Of a stretch of DNA of 64,000 nucleotides, positions 51,724 through 61,305 are shown piece by piece. Each line of letters opens with the position of its first letter. The stretch's first letter is position 1. A program made the position numbers and the translations under genes. A model generated the notes under the pieces. That model had not been told where the DNA came from. It saw only the letters and a list, made by a program, of their open reading frames with translations, and searched no databases. Source of the stretch: Rhodococcus sp040643435 (GTDB lineage: Bacteria > Actinomycetota > Actinomycetes > Mycobacteriales > Mycobacteriaceae); the NCBI RefSeq assembly GCF_040643435.1, contig NZ_JBEYUH010000005.1:248001-312000 (forward strand). Reading direction: 5' to 3'.

Positions 51724-53613
51724 TCAGGATCGGATGTTCCGCCGCAGGCCGCTCGCTCGGAGCACCTGCCGTGCCACGCCCGCGCGCACCGCGTCCTCGG
51801 TGCCGATGATGCGCACATGCGACCTCGCGCGGGTGATCGCGGTGTACAGCAACTCTCGGGTGAGCAGTGCTGACCCCGCATCGGGAAGCACCACGGACAC
51901 GGTGTTGTACTGACTGCCCTGGCTGCGGTGGATCGTCATCGCGTACACGGTGCTCACTGCGGGTAGCTGGCTCGGGCGCAGCTCGAACGGCGTCTCGCCA
52001 CGCGCGAACGCGGCGACGAGTTCGTCTCCGCGGCGCACGACCACTCCGGTGTCGCCGTTGTAGATCTGCATGTCGTGGTCGTTCGCCGTCACCATCAGCG
52101 GCCGGCCCGGATACCACCGCTCGGGGTCGAGACGCTGCCCTGCGGCCTCACCGATCCATTCGGCGGCCTGCCGCGCCCACCACTGCACCCCGGCCGGGCC
52201 GTCACGGTGCGCGCACAGCAACCTGTGTTCCTCGAACCGCTTCAGTGCGACCTCGACCTCACCCGCCTCCGCAGCCTTGGTGACCTCCTCCGCGGAGCGG
52301 ACGACCTCGTCGCGCAACGCGTCGAGTTCGGTCGGCCTCACGAACGAGACGTGCGGGTCGTCGCTGCGCAGGATGTCGAGCACCGCGTCACCGTCGCCCT
52401 TACGAACCGCCACCGCCAGATCTGCGATGGCACCGCCGAAACGTCGACCGCGGCTGAGCCGGACGACACCACCGCCCAGACGGGCCCGTTCGGCGTCGCT
52501 GAACGCCGCGTCGGCGGGGTCGCCGGCAGGCGCGAGATCGCGGGCGACGACCCGCTCGAGAACGGGGTCGACGGCGCCGGTCACCGGCCGGCCGACCAGG
52601 TCTGCCAGTACCGCACCCGCGTCGACGGACGCGAGCTGATCGGGATCACCCACGAGCACCAGTCGAGTGTCGGGCCGGAGCGCCTCGAGCAGACGACACA
52701 TCATCGTCAGCGACACCATCGAGGTCTCGTCGACGACGATCACGTCGTAGGGCAGGTGGTTGCCGCCGTGGTACCGGAAGCGGGTGCGTCCCCGTTGCCA
52801 GCCGAGCATCCGGTGCAGCGTCATGGCGACGAGGTTCGCCGGCAGTCCGAGCGCGGCTTCCTGCTCGCGCACGGACTCCTGCAGGCGCGCAGCGGCCTTG
52901 CCGGTGGGTGCAGCCAGACCGATGCGCAGGTCGTGACCGTACAAGCGGGTGAGCAACGCGATGATTCGTGCGACCGTGTGGGTCTTGCCGGTGCCCGGTC
53001 CGCCTGCGATCACCGTGGTGGGCCGGGTGACCGCGAGCGCTGCCGCCACCCGCTGACGGTCGGGTGCCGGGGAGGGTCGTGACGGATCTTCCGGATGCGG
53101 GAACAGCTCGTCGAGGGTGGTTGCGAGCAGCTGCTCGTCGAGCCCGGGGAAAGTCGCCGTCCGCTCGGCCAGCACTCGGCGGATCGTCTGCTCCTGCCGG
53201 AAGTATCGGTCCAGATACAGCAGCGGACCTTCCTCGGTGTCGACGAGACGCAGCGGACGCAACGGTCCGCGGTCGCCGCCGATCACGAGAGGGCTGCGCC
53301 GCAAGGCCGCGAGCACATCCTCGTCGCGCGGCCAGGGAAGATCCCCAGGATCGACGACGGGATGCCCGTCCTCGTCCTCTTCGACGGTGATCTCGCGAAG
53401 CCGCGTGAGGTCGAGACACACCGATCCGGACCGCACGGCACGCACCGCGAGTGCGGTGGCCAGATGCACGTGGGGGTCGTCCTCACCGCCGAGTGCGGCG
53501 AGCCGCAACGCGACGTGCACGTCGGCCGCGGTCAGTGCTCCGACTTCGTTGAACTCACGGAGCGCTCCCTTGCCGCGCTGGGCGATTCGGACGTCCGTTC
53601 TCGACTCGATCAC
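51724..53613 (-). CDS. recD: exodeoxyribonuclease V alpha subunit, RecD helicase
   Basis: 629 residues. Walker A GGPGTGKT at 204-211, DVIVVDETSMVSL (Walker B), VLVGDPDQLASV (motif III), and the C-terminal YAMTIHRSQGSQYNTV (motif V) and ELLYTAITRARSHVRI (motif VI). SF1 5'-3' helicase of the RecBCD double-strand-break repair complex. GTG start overlaps the recB stop (GTGA). The gene order recC-recB-recD is the usual one for actinobacterial operons. Confidence 0.95.
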   Translation of the reverse strand: MIESRTDVRIAQRGKGALREFNEVGALTAADVHVALRLAALGGEDDPHVHLATALAVRAVRSGSVCLDLTRLREITVEEDEDGHPVVDPGDLPWPRDEDVLAALRRSPLVIGGDRGPLRPLRLVDTEEGPLLYLDRYFRQEQTIRRVLAERTATFPGLDEQLLATTLDELFPHPEDPSRPSPAPDRQRVAAALAVTRPTTVIAGGPGTGKTHTVARIIALLTRLYGHDLRIGLAAPTGKAAARLQESVREQEAALGLPANLVAMTLHRMLGWQRGRTRFRYHGGNHLPYDVIVVDETSMVSLTMMCRLLEALRPDTRLVLVGDPDQLASVDAGAVLADLVGRPVTGAVDPVLERVVARDLAPAGDPADAAFSDAERARLGGGVVRLSRGRRFGGAIADLAVAVRKGDGDAVLDILRSDDPHVSFVRPTELDALRDEVVRSAEEVTKAAEAGEVEVALKRFEEHRLLCAHRDGPAGVQWWARQAAEWIGEAAGQRLDPERWYPGRPLMVTANDHDMQIYNGDTGVVVRRGDELVAAFARGETPFELRPSQLPAVSTVYAMTIHRSQGSQYNTVSVVLPDAGSALLTRELLYTAITRARSHVRIIGTEDAVRAGVARQVLRASGLRRNIRS

Positions 53614-56600
53614 GAGACCACGGCCTTTCCGGCGAGAAGGTCGGACAGGTCGGTGACGAGATCCGCCGGAGGGTGCCAGTCGAACACGCCGCTACCGGGC
53701 GGGCTGTCCGGTCCGGCCATCCCGCGGACGAACAGGTACTGCACGCCGCCGAGATGGATGTGCGGGTCGTAGCCGCGCATTCGCCACCGCAGATAGCGGT
53801 GCAGCGCAACCGAATAGAGCAGTGCCTGCATCGGATAGTGAGCCCGGAGCATCTCGGCTGCCATCGCCTCCCGCGTGTAGTGGGCCGTGGTCAGCTCGTC
53901 GCCGGGGGCGAGCCGATTGGTCTTGTAGTCGACGACGACGAATCTCGGCTCCTCGGTGCGCAGCACGGCATCGATGCTGCCGGTGAGGTAACCCCGCAGG
54001 GGCACCGGCTCGAGGGTGCGGACCAGATCGGCATAGGGCGCCATCAGGTCGTCGGCAGGCAGGTGCCGGCGGAGCAGCGCCCCGACCGCATCGAGGGTGA
54101 CCGTGACGGGCACCGGATTGTCGCCGCCTGTCAGCGGCAATTCGAAATCGAGCTCGGAAAGCCTGTCGGACGGAGCGAAGTCGGCAAGGCTCCGGCCGAG
54201 CGGTCCGAGCCGAGTGTGTAGCACCGGCAGCAGAGCAGCGGCCAGTTGCGCGGGGTCGATCGGCGACAGCTGCCGCCGCACCACCTCGCGGCAGCAGTCG
54301 AGCAGTTCGGCCTCGAGATCGGACGCCGAGGTGTCCACGACTTCGAGGACGGCATGCACCAGCGTGCCGAAAACCGCGCCACCGGGCAGTCCGTTCATCG
54401 GTGACGGCACGCCGGCGCGCACCGGATCCGGTGTGATGAGCGGTGGTTCGTCCGGCTCGTCGGTCTTCACGGGGTCCTCCACCTCGTTCCCGACCCCCGG
54501 CGTTTCGTGAACCGACGCGGTCAGAGCGGAATAGGATGTCCTGCGCCAGCTTTCGTCGACGATTCGATCGAATTGCGCGGCTGCGAGCGGACCGGACCCC
54601 ACCCGGGGGCGATCCCAGCGACGTACCGGAACGGGGTGCGGCCCGACGGCTTCGACAGCGATGATGCCGCCGGCGCGCGTAGCCCATCGTTCGAACTCTT
54701 CGGCCATGGCCTCGTCGTGTCCGATCCGTCCTTCCGCTGCGACGTCCGCCGATCCGGGCTCCCGGGCGAACAGCAACCGGTGCAGCGGCGAACGCGAGGT
54801 GGGGGTGGATGGTGCCCACCAGAGGGCGAGTGCGCACTGTGCGCGCGTCACCGCCACGTACAGCAGGCGCAGTTCCTCCCCGGCTTCCTCGAGCTCGTGC
54901 CGGCGCCTTCTCGCGACGTAACCCGGTCCGCTCTTGCCCCCCACATCGAGGATCCGTCGGCCGTCCTCGTGCAACAACAGTTTGTCCGGTTCGGGATTCT
55001 TCGCGGCGTCCCATCCGTACGGGACGTGTACGACGGGGAACTCCAGCCCCTTGCTGCCGTGCACGGTGAGGATCTGAACCGCTGCGGCGTCGCTGTCGAG
55101 TCGTCGGATCCGTTCGGCCCCACCGCGGTCGGGGTCGTTGATGTGATCTTCGAGCCAACGCGTGAGCGCGGTCAGGCCGAGCGACTGCGCCGATGCAGCG
55201 TCCTCGAGCAACTGCGCGACGTGCCGGATGTCGGTCAGGGTGCGCTCACCGGACGGTTCGTCGAGGAGCCTGGCTTCGACCGAGCCGTACGAGGCGAGCC
55301 GTTCGAAAACGGCAGCGAAACCCGTACGCGCGTAGACGTCGTTCAGCTCACGAAGCAATCCTCCGATCTCCACGACGAGCGTTTCGCCTTCCGCGTCGAT
55401 ATCGGCCGTCGTGCGGCCGAGCAGCGGGGTGAGCGCTGCGAGCCGGACGCGGTCGGCGCGATGAGGTTGTTCGAGCGCGTAGAGCACCCAGAGCCAGTGC
55501 TGCGCGGACGGCGTTGCGAACACACTCGTGCCGCCGGCGACCACGCACGGCACGTTCGCCCTCGTCAGCGCATCGTGGACGAGCGCCACCTGCTTGTGCT
55601 TGCGGACGAGTACGGCGATGTGTCCGGGTCGTACGCGTTCGGGGCCGGCCCCGAGATCGACCGTCACGTTCTCGTCTTCGAGCATGCGCACGACGTCGGC
55701 GGCGACGTCGCGTGCAACCCGGGCACGCAGACCGTCGAGGTTCTGCGGGAAACCCCAGTCGTTGAGGGGTCCGGCTCCGGCGCGCGGCAGATGACGCACC
55801 CGCAGCGGCGCGATGCCCGAGAGCCGGGAGTCGGCTGCGGCCGCCGTCACCGGGTTCACGACGATGCGCGGATCACCGAGAGCGGCGCCGAGATAGACGT
55901 GTTCGAGCGCCCGGACCAGGTCGCCGTCGCTGCGCCAGTTGGTGGTCAGTTCGCAGTAGGTGTCGGATTCGGAGACGGCATCGAGGTAACTGAGCACCTC
56001 CGCGCCCCGGAACGCGTAGATGGCCTGCTTCGGATCGCCGACGAGCACGAGCGTGCTGTGCCCGTGGAATGCCCGGCGCAGGATCTCCCACTGCTTCGGG
56101 TCGGTGTCCTGGAACTCGTCGACGAGAACGACTGAGAAACGCGCACGCATCCGCCGGCACGCGTCGTCACCGTGCTCCTGATCGCTGAGCACAGCGTGCA
56201 GCAGCGATAGCTGATCGTCGAAATCGCGCAGGCCGAGCCTCCGTTTGCGTCGTTCGACCTCGGCTCTGACCGCCCGCGCGAACTCGACGCGCTCGCCGGC
56301 CGCGGTGCCGTCGGCGTCGGTCGGTGCAAGTTCGGCCTGCGGATCGAAGATCGCTTCCTTGGCCGCAACGGCCGCCTCGGCGTACGTGATGGGGGCCTCG
56401 CTCCTGCCGTACCGCCGCAGGTAGAGATCGTCGACCACCTCGTCGCGCAGGTCGTCGACGTCCTCCACGACGGTCACGTCCGGTTCTCGTTCGCCGGCGA
56501 TGCCGAGTTCGTCGAGCATGCGACGGCAGAAGCCGTGCGTGGTGGAGATGGTCCCGGAATCGAAGTCCGACAGTGCTTGTCGCAGTCGTGCCCGCCGCGC

Positions 56601-56960
56601 GTCGACGTCGTCGCTCGCGAGATGGCGGATCAGAGTGTCGCTGCTCAGCCGTGCGCTTGCGGGATCGGCGAGAGCCGCGGCGACCTGCGCGAACCGGTTC
56701 CTGGTGCGTTCGCGGAGTTCCTGCGTGGCGGCCCGGCTGAACGTAACGAGCAACAGATCCGACAGGCGGGCATGCCCTTCGGCGACGAACCGGGTGGCGA
56801 GCCCGACGATCGCGTACGTCTTCCCCGTGCCCGCGCTGGCTTCGAGAACGGTCGTGCCGCTCGGAAGCGGCCCGAGCAGATCGAAACCTGCCGGCGGGGG
56901 GCCGCCGACGGCCCGCGGATCGGTGGTCGCGGCGTCGGGCACGCTGTGTCCTTTCCTCAT
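53610..56960 (-). CDS. recB: exodeoxyribonuclease V beta subunit, RecB helicase-nuclease
   Basis: 1116 residues. Walker A ASAGTGKT at 41-48, DLLLVTFSRAATQELRERTR, Walker B VVLVDEFQDTDPKQW, GDPKQAIYAFRGA, TVHGSKGLEFPVV (motif V), RLLYVAVTRAQCAL (motif VI). The C-terminal RecB nuclease has GYLTGSIDAVL and FVVVDYKTNRL (Asp and DxK catalytic residues). ATG at 56960 chosen since it overlaps the recC stop (ATGA); the open frame farther upstream is antisense-like sequence within recC. 3'-5' helicase and the sole nuclease of the complex. Confidence 0.95.
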   Translation of the reverse strand: MRKGHSVPDAATTDPRAVGGPPPAGFDLLGPLPSGTTVLEASAGTGKTYAIVGLATRFVAEGHARLSDLLLVTFSRAATQELRERTRNRFAQVAAALADPASARLSSDTLIRHLASDDVDARRARLRQALSDFDSGTISTTHGFCRRMLDELGIAGEREPDVTVVEDVDDLRDEVVDDLYLRRYGRSEAPITYAEAAVAAKEAIFDPQAELAPTDADGTAAGERVEFARAVRAEVERRKRRLGLRDFDDQLSLLHAVLSDQEHGDDACRRMRARFSVVLVDEFQDTDPKQWEILRRAFHGHSTLVLVGDPKQAIYAFRGAEVLSYLDAVSESDTYCELTTNWRSDGDLVRALEHVYLGAALGDPRIVVNPVTAAAADSRLSGIAPLRVRHLPRAGAGPLNDWGFPQNLDGLRARVARDVAADVVRMLEDENVTVDLGAGPERVRPGHIAVLVRKHKQVALVHDALTRANVPCVVAGGTSVFATPSAQHWLWVLYALEQPHRADRVRLAALTPLLGRTTADIDAEGETLVVEIGGLLRELNDVYARTGFAAVFERLASYGSVEARLLDEPSGERTLTDIRHVAQLLEDAASAQSLGLTALTRWLEDHINDPDRGGAERIRRLDSDAAAVQILTVHGSKGLEFPVVHVPYGWDAAKNPEPDKLLLHEDGRRILDVGGKSGPGYVARRRRHELEEAGEELRLLYVAVTRAQCALALWWAPSTPTSRSPLHRLLFAREPGSADVAAEGRIGHDEAMAEEFERWATRAGGIIAVEAVGPHPVPVRRWDRPRVGSGPLAAAQFDRIVDESWRRTSYSALTASVHETPGVGNEVEDPVKTDEPDEPPLITPDPVRAGVPSPMNGLPGGAVFGTLVHAVLEVVDTSASDLEAELLDCCREVVRRQLSPIDPAQLAAALLPVLHTRLGPLGRSLADFAPSDRLSELDFELPLTGGDNPVPVTVTLDAVGALLRRHLPADDLMAPYADLVRTLEPVPLRGYLTGSIDAVLRTEEPRFVVVDYKTNRLAPGDELTTAHYTREAMAAEMLRAHYPMQALLYSVALHRYLRWRMRGYDPHIHLGGVQYLFVRGMAGPDSPPGSGVFDWHPPADLVTDLSDLLAGKAVVS

Positions 56961-59900
56961 GGTCGTCCCTGGTTCTCGGAAGCGAGCAGGGGTTCCCACA
57001 ACCGTCGGGCGAGCACGCCGAAACGACTCGGATCGTCGAACCACGCGGCTTCGGCGCCCTCCGGAGAATCGGCGGTGAGCCGCGCGAGCGTGACGTCCGG
57101 CCCGTACAGATACGCCACGTGCCGATCCTTTCCGTCGCCGAACGTGCCACCGAATGCTTTTCCGGCGGCCGACAGCGCCATCTCGACGGAGTCGCCACGG
57201 TGCCGCCGCTCGGCGTATTCGGCCGAGGCGCCCGTCACCACCGGCAACGGACGGCACAGCCCGCGGTCGCGCAGATCGACGAGTGCGGCGAGGACCGCGA
57301 CCGGGTCGGCCGGCGCCTGCAGGGTCGAGCGCCAGGCGGGATACGACCGCGAACGGCTGCGCCCGGTCGTCACGGCGCGCCATTGTCCCGGATGTCCCGA
57401 CGCGACGACGGCGAGCAGTCGGATCCACGCTTCGAGCCGGTGCTTCGGGGACAGCTTCGAGTACGTGCTGCGGGCCAGCACCTCCCCGTGCACCCCGCCC
57501 ACGGTGCCGGTCAGCCGCCGCCCGTCTCCGAGGTCCACGCGGATGTCGACGGTGCGAGCCGGTCCGGAGTGCACACCGGCACAGGCACGCACGAGGCGTT
57601 CGACATTGTCGCTCACGGCGTCGAGCGTCTTCCTGCCGAGGGCGAAGGGGGGCAGCGTGCCGCGACGCCACTCCGCATCCTTGAACGCGCCCGCGGACAT
57701 CCCGGCCAGACGTGCTTCGAGCATGCGATCGCCCAGCTGCCATTGGGCGAGGCCGTCGAGTTCGATGTCGAGTGCGTCGGCGATGCCCTCGTCGGTGTCG
57801 GGGATGCGCAATCCGAGTCGCTGCCTGAGGAATCCCTGTGTCGGGTGTGTCAGGAAGGTGACGAGTTCGTCGAGATCCACATCCGTACGTACCGGTGCCG
57901 GAAGATCATCGACGAGCAGCGATCCCGATCGTGCTCGAGCAGGCGAACTCCCTTGTCCGGCACGGGCCGCCGCAAGTGCGGTGACCCCGAAACCGAACGG
58001 GTCCTCCGCTCGGAAGTTGCGGGGATCGAAGGGTTGCAGCGGATGCCGCCGCACGATCCGCTCGTCGTCCACTTCGACTCCGGTCATCGTCGCCACCACA
58101 TCGCGCACTTCCGTGAGCGGGATCGCCGGCGGACGTACCGCTCCGGTGACGGCATCGGCGCCGGTATAGAACAACAGCAGCCGCTCCTCGGCCGCCATCA
58201 GCGCGTCGAGGAGCAGCTGGCGGTCCTCACTGCGCGGATCACGTTCTCCCACACAAGGATTCTGGGTCAGGACGTCGTCGCCGTCGGCATGTGCCGAGCG
58301 CGGGAAGATGTCGTCGTCCAATCCGAGGAGCACCACCACGCGGTGCGGCACCGAACGCATCGGAACCATGGTGCACACCGTCAGCTCGCCCGTCCGGAAG
58401 TTCGAACGCGTCGGGTGCCCGTCCAGCCGGGAGCCGAGCATGGATCTCACATCGCTCAGGGACAACTGTATGTCGCCGGCATGCTCCACGGCCTCACCGA
58501 TCACGCGACGTGCGCGGGCGAGTTGCCAGGCATCGGCTCGGGGGACGTCGGTGAGCAGGTCGATTCCGTAGGCGAGTTCGTCGGACCATCGTGCCGCGGG
58601 CAGTGGCCCGCGCAGTCTGAGCAGTACGACCGTCAAGCGGTCGATGTATTCGGCGAACCTGCCCGCGAGATCGATGTCGTTGCTGTCGACGTCGTCGAGA
58701 GGCAGGGACAGCGACAACCACTCCCCGTCCGATCCGTCGGCGACCACACCGAGCAGGATCCGGTCGAGCGCCGCGCCGAAGGTGTTCTGCATGAAATCGC
58801 CGAGGCCGAAGTTCTTCCGCTGCCACGGACCGAGGCCCCAGCGCGCACCGGTCTCGGTAGTCCATTCCTGCAGGCGCTCGAGTTCGTCGTCGTCGAATCC
58901 GAACTTCCGGCGCACCGGTGCGGAAGCGGCGAGGTCGAGAACCTCGCTGGCGGTGACCCGGCCGTCGGCCAGCGCGAGCAGCTCCGACACCACCGACAAC
59001 ACCGGGTCGGTGCGACGCAGTCCGCGGTCGGCGAGGCGGACCCGCAGGGTGTGGCCGGGATGCTCCCCCACTCCCGCACCGAAGGCGGCGTGGACGAGCG
59101 GAGCGTACGTCTCGACGTCCGGGCACAGGACGATGACATCGCGCGGCTCGAGAGCCGGATCGTCGCGAAACAGATGCAGCAGGCACTCGCGGAGCACCTC
59201 GACCTGCCGGGTGGGGCCGTGGCATGCGTGGATCATCACGGTCCCGTCGGGTTCTGCCGATCCGGTTTCGGGGATCCGATCGTCCCGGATATCGCTCTGC
59301 AGCCGACCGAGGAGAGTCGTAGGTGTGGGTGGGGACGGATGGAGGACGTCCGCACAGTCGAGGCCGGAGAGCCGGATCTGGAGTTCGCGGACATCGCGGC
59401 CCAGTGCCGCCGACAAGGGGTGCTGCACACCGAGGGCGCTGTGGTCGTCGACGCGGCGCATGGACGGCGGGCGTGCGGTCAGTCCGTCCCACATCGCCGG
59501 ACTCGGGTGCGGAAGCCAGACGTGTACGTCGCGGTGATGCCCGAGCGCGGACAGCACCTCCAGGAGAACGGTGTCGAGCCGGGTGGGGCCGAAGACCGAG
59601 AACCGTTCGGGCAGATCGACGACGTCGGGATCGTTCCGTAACCGGGCGCACAGTTCGTCGAGTCGTTGCGACGGGCTGTCGACCCCGATACGAGCTCGCA
59701 AGCGCCGCCACAACTCGGCCTGCCAGCGCAGATGATCGTCGAGCGGAGCACCCGTGCCGTCGGTGTCGTGGCCCGACGCCCACTGAGCGATCATCCCCGG
59801 TCGCTGGAGCCCGTAGCTGCGAAACAGTTCGGCGAGATGGGCAGCAGTGGCATATCTCCGTCCGATGCGGTGGTCGTCGGCTCCGTGTCCGAGATGTCGC

Positions 59901-60250
59901 GCCAGGGTGGCGCACCAGGGTTCCCCGACGGATTCGTCGATCACGCCGAGCAACGTCCACAACATGCGGGACGGATGCCAGGGATCGTCGGCGGCGGAGA
60001 TCCCGGATGCCGCGGCGAGGGCTTCGTCCACGAGGCGGGCCGGGGACGGAAAGTCGATGTTCGCTGCCACCCCGTCGCCACCGGAGGAACCGAGCATTCC
60101 CGACAACCGCTGGGTGAGCCATCTTTCGACACCGCGCGCGGGCACCGCGACGACCTCGCGCGCGAACGGATCGGCAAGGGGTTCGGCAAGCACTGCGGCA
60201 AGCGCGTCCGCCAGGATGCCGGTGCGCTCGGCACGGTGCAGGGTCAGCAC
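56957..60250 (-). CDS. recC: exodeoxyribonuclease V gamma subunit, RecC
   Basis: 1097 residues, standard for RecC. Starts with GTG (LTLHRAERTGILADALAAVL) with GAGGGAGA upstream. Recognisable segments: LPERFSVFGPTRL, VMIHACHGPTRQVEVLRECLLHLF, VIVLCPDVETYAPLVHAAF, GELTVCTMVPMRSVPHRVVVLLGLDDDIFPR, and the C-terminal RecC nuclease-like domain (STYSKLSPKHRLEAWIRLLAV). Inactive helicase fold that recognises Chi and splits the strands. Confidence 0.95.
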   Translation of the reverse strand: MLTLHRAERTGILADALAAVLAEPLADPFAREVVAVPARGVERWLTQRLSGMLGSSGGDGVAANIDFPSPARLVDEALAAASGISAADDPWHPSRMLWTLLGVIDESVGEPWCATLARHLGHGADDHRIGRRYATAAHLAELFRSYGLQRPGMIAQWASGHDTDGTGAPLDDHLRWQAELWRRLRARIGVDSPSQRLDELCARLRNDPDVVDLPERFSVFGPTRLDTVLLEVLSALGHHRDVHVWLPHPSPAMWDGLTARPPSMRRVDDHSALGVQHPLSAALGRDVRELQIRLSGLDCADVLHPSPPTPTTLLGRLQSDIRDDRIPETGSAEPDGTVMIHACHGPTRQVEVLRECLLHLFRDDPALEPRDVIVLCPDVETYAPLVHAAFGAGVGEHPGHTLRVRLADRGLRRTDPVLSVVSELLALADGRVTASEVLDLAASAPVRRKFGFDDDELERLQEWTTETGARWGLGPWQRKNFGLGDFMQNTFGAALDRILLGVVADGSDGEWLSLSLPLDDVDSNDIDLAGRFAEYIDRLTVVLLRLRGPLPAARWSDELAYGIDLLTDVPRADAWQLARARRVIGEAVEHAGDIQLSLSDVRSMLGSRLDGHPTRSNFRTGELTVCTMVPMRSVPHRVVVLLGLDDDIFPRSAHADGDDVLTQNPCVGERDPRSEDRQLLLDALMAAEERLLLFYTGADAVTGAVRPPAIPLTEVRDVVATMTGVEVDDERIVRRHPLQPFDPRNFRAEDPFGFGVTALAAARAGQGSSPARARSGSLLVDDLPAPVRTDVDLDELVTFLTHPTQGFLRQRLGLRIPDTDEGIADALDIELDGLAQWQLGDRMLEARLAGMSAGAFKDAEWRRGTLPPFALGRKTLDAVSDNVERLVRACAGVHSGPARTVDIRVDLGDGRRLTGTVGGVHGEVLARSTYSKLSPKHRLEAWIRLLAVVASGHPGQWRAVTTGRSRSRSYPAWRSTLQAPADPVAVLAALVDLRDRGLCRPLPVVTGASAEYAERRHRGDSVEMALSAAGKAFGGTFGDGKDRHVAYLYGPDVTLARLTADSPEGAEAAWFDDPSRFGVLARRLWEPLLASENQGRP

Positions 60251-60384
60251 GCGTCGATCTCCCTCGTCGTCGCTCGTTCCGTCCGGTACGGCTTATCACA
60301 CCGCTCGGACAGACGACTGCGCCGCAGGTCGCGCGTGCTGACGGAGATGTAGACGACTACGTCACCGTCGAGACATGCCGACTG

Positions 60385-60582
60385 TCACGTTTCCGTCGAG
60401 ATATCGAACAGTGAGAGCTGATTCCTCGCGATCTCGGCACTCACGTCGGCGTGGTAACGCTCCCCCAGATTCTGCGCGACGTGTGCAGGACAACCGAGTT
60501 CGTTGCCGATCTGCTCCCAGGTATAACCGGCTTCGCGGCGCTCCCACGCGAAGCCGCCGTCCTCGTACCACGGCATCGACAT
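60385..60582 (-). CDS. small helix-turn-helix-like protein
   Basis: 65 residues (MSMPWYEDGGFAWERREAGYTWEQIGNELG...). The segment YTWEQIGNELGCPAHVAQNLGERYHADV has the helix-turn-helix rhythm of sigma-region-4/MerR-like motifs. It ends NQLSLFDISTET. I have no family name. The start at 60582 is a choice between two nearby Met codons; the frame is open farther upstream, but that part is Arg/Gly-rich and shadow-like. Same strand as recC, 134 bp upstream of it, and possibly the first gene of that unit. Confidence 0.5.
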   Translation of the reverse strand: MSMPWYEDGGFAWERREAGYTWEQIGNELGCPAHVAQNLGERYHADVSAEIARNQLSLFDISTET

Positions 60583-60680
60583 GGTCCGATGGTGCGCTGG
60601 GCCACACTCCGCTGCAACGACCCACCTCGGTGTGTCGCCTGCGAATTCATCGAGAACTGCCTGCCCGCACTCTCCGGTCC

Positions 60681-60968
60681 CTAGAGAACCGCGACGAGAA
60701 GCGCTGCCGCTCCTCCAACCACACCGGCCAGAGCGAGCCCGCCGGCGAAGGACCCCGCAATTGCCACTGCGGCCGCACAGCCGCACACGGCCAGGATGAC
60801 GAACATCAGGGAGCCGGCGATCGGATGTTCTAGGAGAGTGGGCATTTCGGTCACCGCCGGGGGACTTGCGTCCACACCCTCCGACGGAGCGTCGACCGGC
60901 CGGGATGGAGCGGCCGTCGTCGGCGCGGTGATCACTTCCGGGGCCATGACAGGTACTGCCGTGGTCAT
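60681..60968 (-). CDS. small membrane protein with Thr/Pro-rich N-terminus
   Basis: 95 residues from the ATG at 60968, which has GGGGA upstream. Residues 1-50 are Ala/Pro/Thr/Ser-rich (APEVITAPTTAAPSRPVDAPSEGV). Two hydrophobic segments follow (AGSLMFVILAVCGCAAAVAIAG and GGLALAGVVGGAAALLVAVL), a helical hairpin in the membrane. Function unknown. Divergent from the ferritin-like gene across 337 bp. Confidence 0.6.
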   Translation of the reverse strand: MTTAVPVMAPEVITAPTTAAPSRPVDAPSEGVDASPPAVTEMPTLLEHPIAGSLMFVILAVCGCAAAVAIAGSFAGGLALAGVVGGAAALLVAVL

Positions 60969-61196
60969 CGTGTCGTCCCCGCTTTCCCTTTGCTGATTGT
61001 GCCGTTTCACGGTGGCGGCCCGCCGGGGTGCCCGGCAGGGCCGCGTGCCGATTCGGCCGCGATATCTCACGTCAAGGCGTGCTCCGAATGTTTCCCCGCG
61101 AGCGATCGGCCCAAACCGGCCAATTCGCCTCACGTGTGTCGAGTGGTCACTAAGGCACCGAACTCGACCGATGGGTGTGTTATGGATCACATAGAC

Positions 61197-61220
61197 GTTA
61201 GCAGTTATGGGTGTCGGGTA
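61197..61220 (+). promoter_or_regulatory. SigB/SigF-like promoter for the ferritin-like gene
   Basis: GTTA (61197-61200), 15-base spacer, GGGTA (61216-61220), close to the GTTT-N15-GGGTA pattern of actinobacterial general-stress sigma factors. It lies in the 337-bp gene-free stretch 60969-61305. That stretch is otherwise AT-richer than the genes and holds no ORF or clear hairpin I could find; AAGGAGG at about 61289 is the ribosome site of the next gene. Confidence 0.4.
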
Positions 61221-61305
61221 GCCAACAGTTGTCACGTCATTTCCTGATCGATGTGAATTTGTCGGTAGATCACCGACTCTCCAGTGCGAAGGAGGCGAAC
61301 GCACA

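Noticed and set aside
56961..57743. N-terminal extension of RecB
   Set aside because: It lies entirely within recC in another frame, and RecB family proteins start near the ATG at 56960, which overlaps the recC stop.
60451..60684. 77-codon plus-strand ORF opposite the small HTH-like gene
   Set aside because: The two are mutually exclusive. The minus-strand reading has a better HTH pattern and normal composition, though confidence in either is modest.
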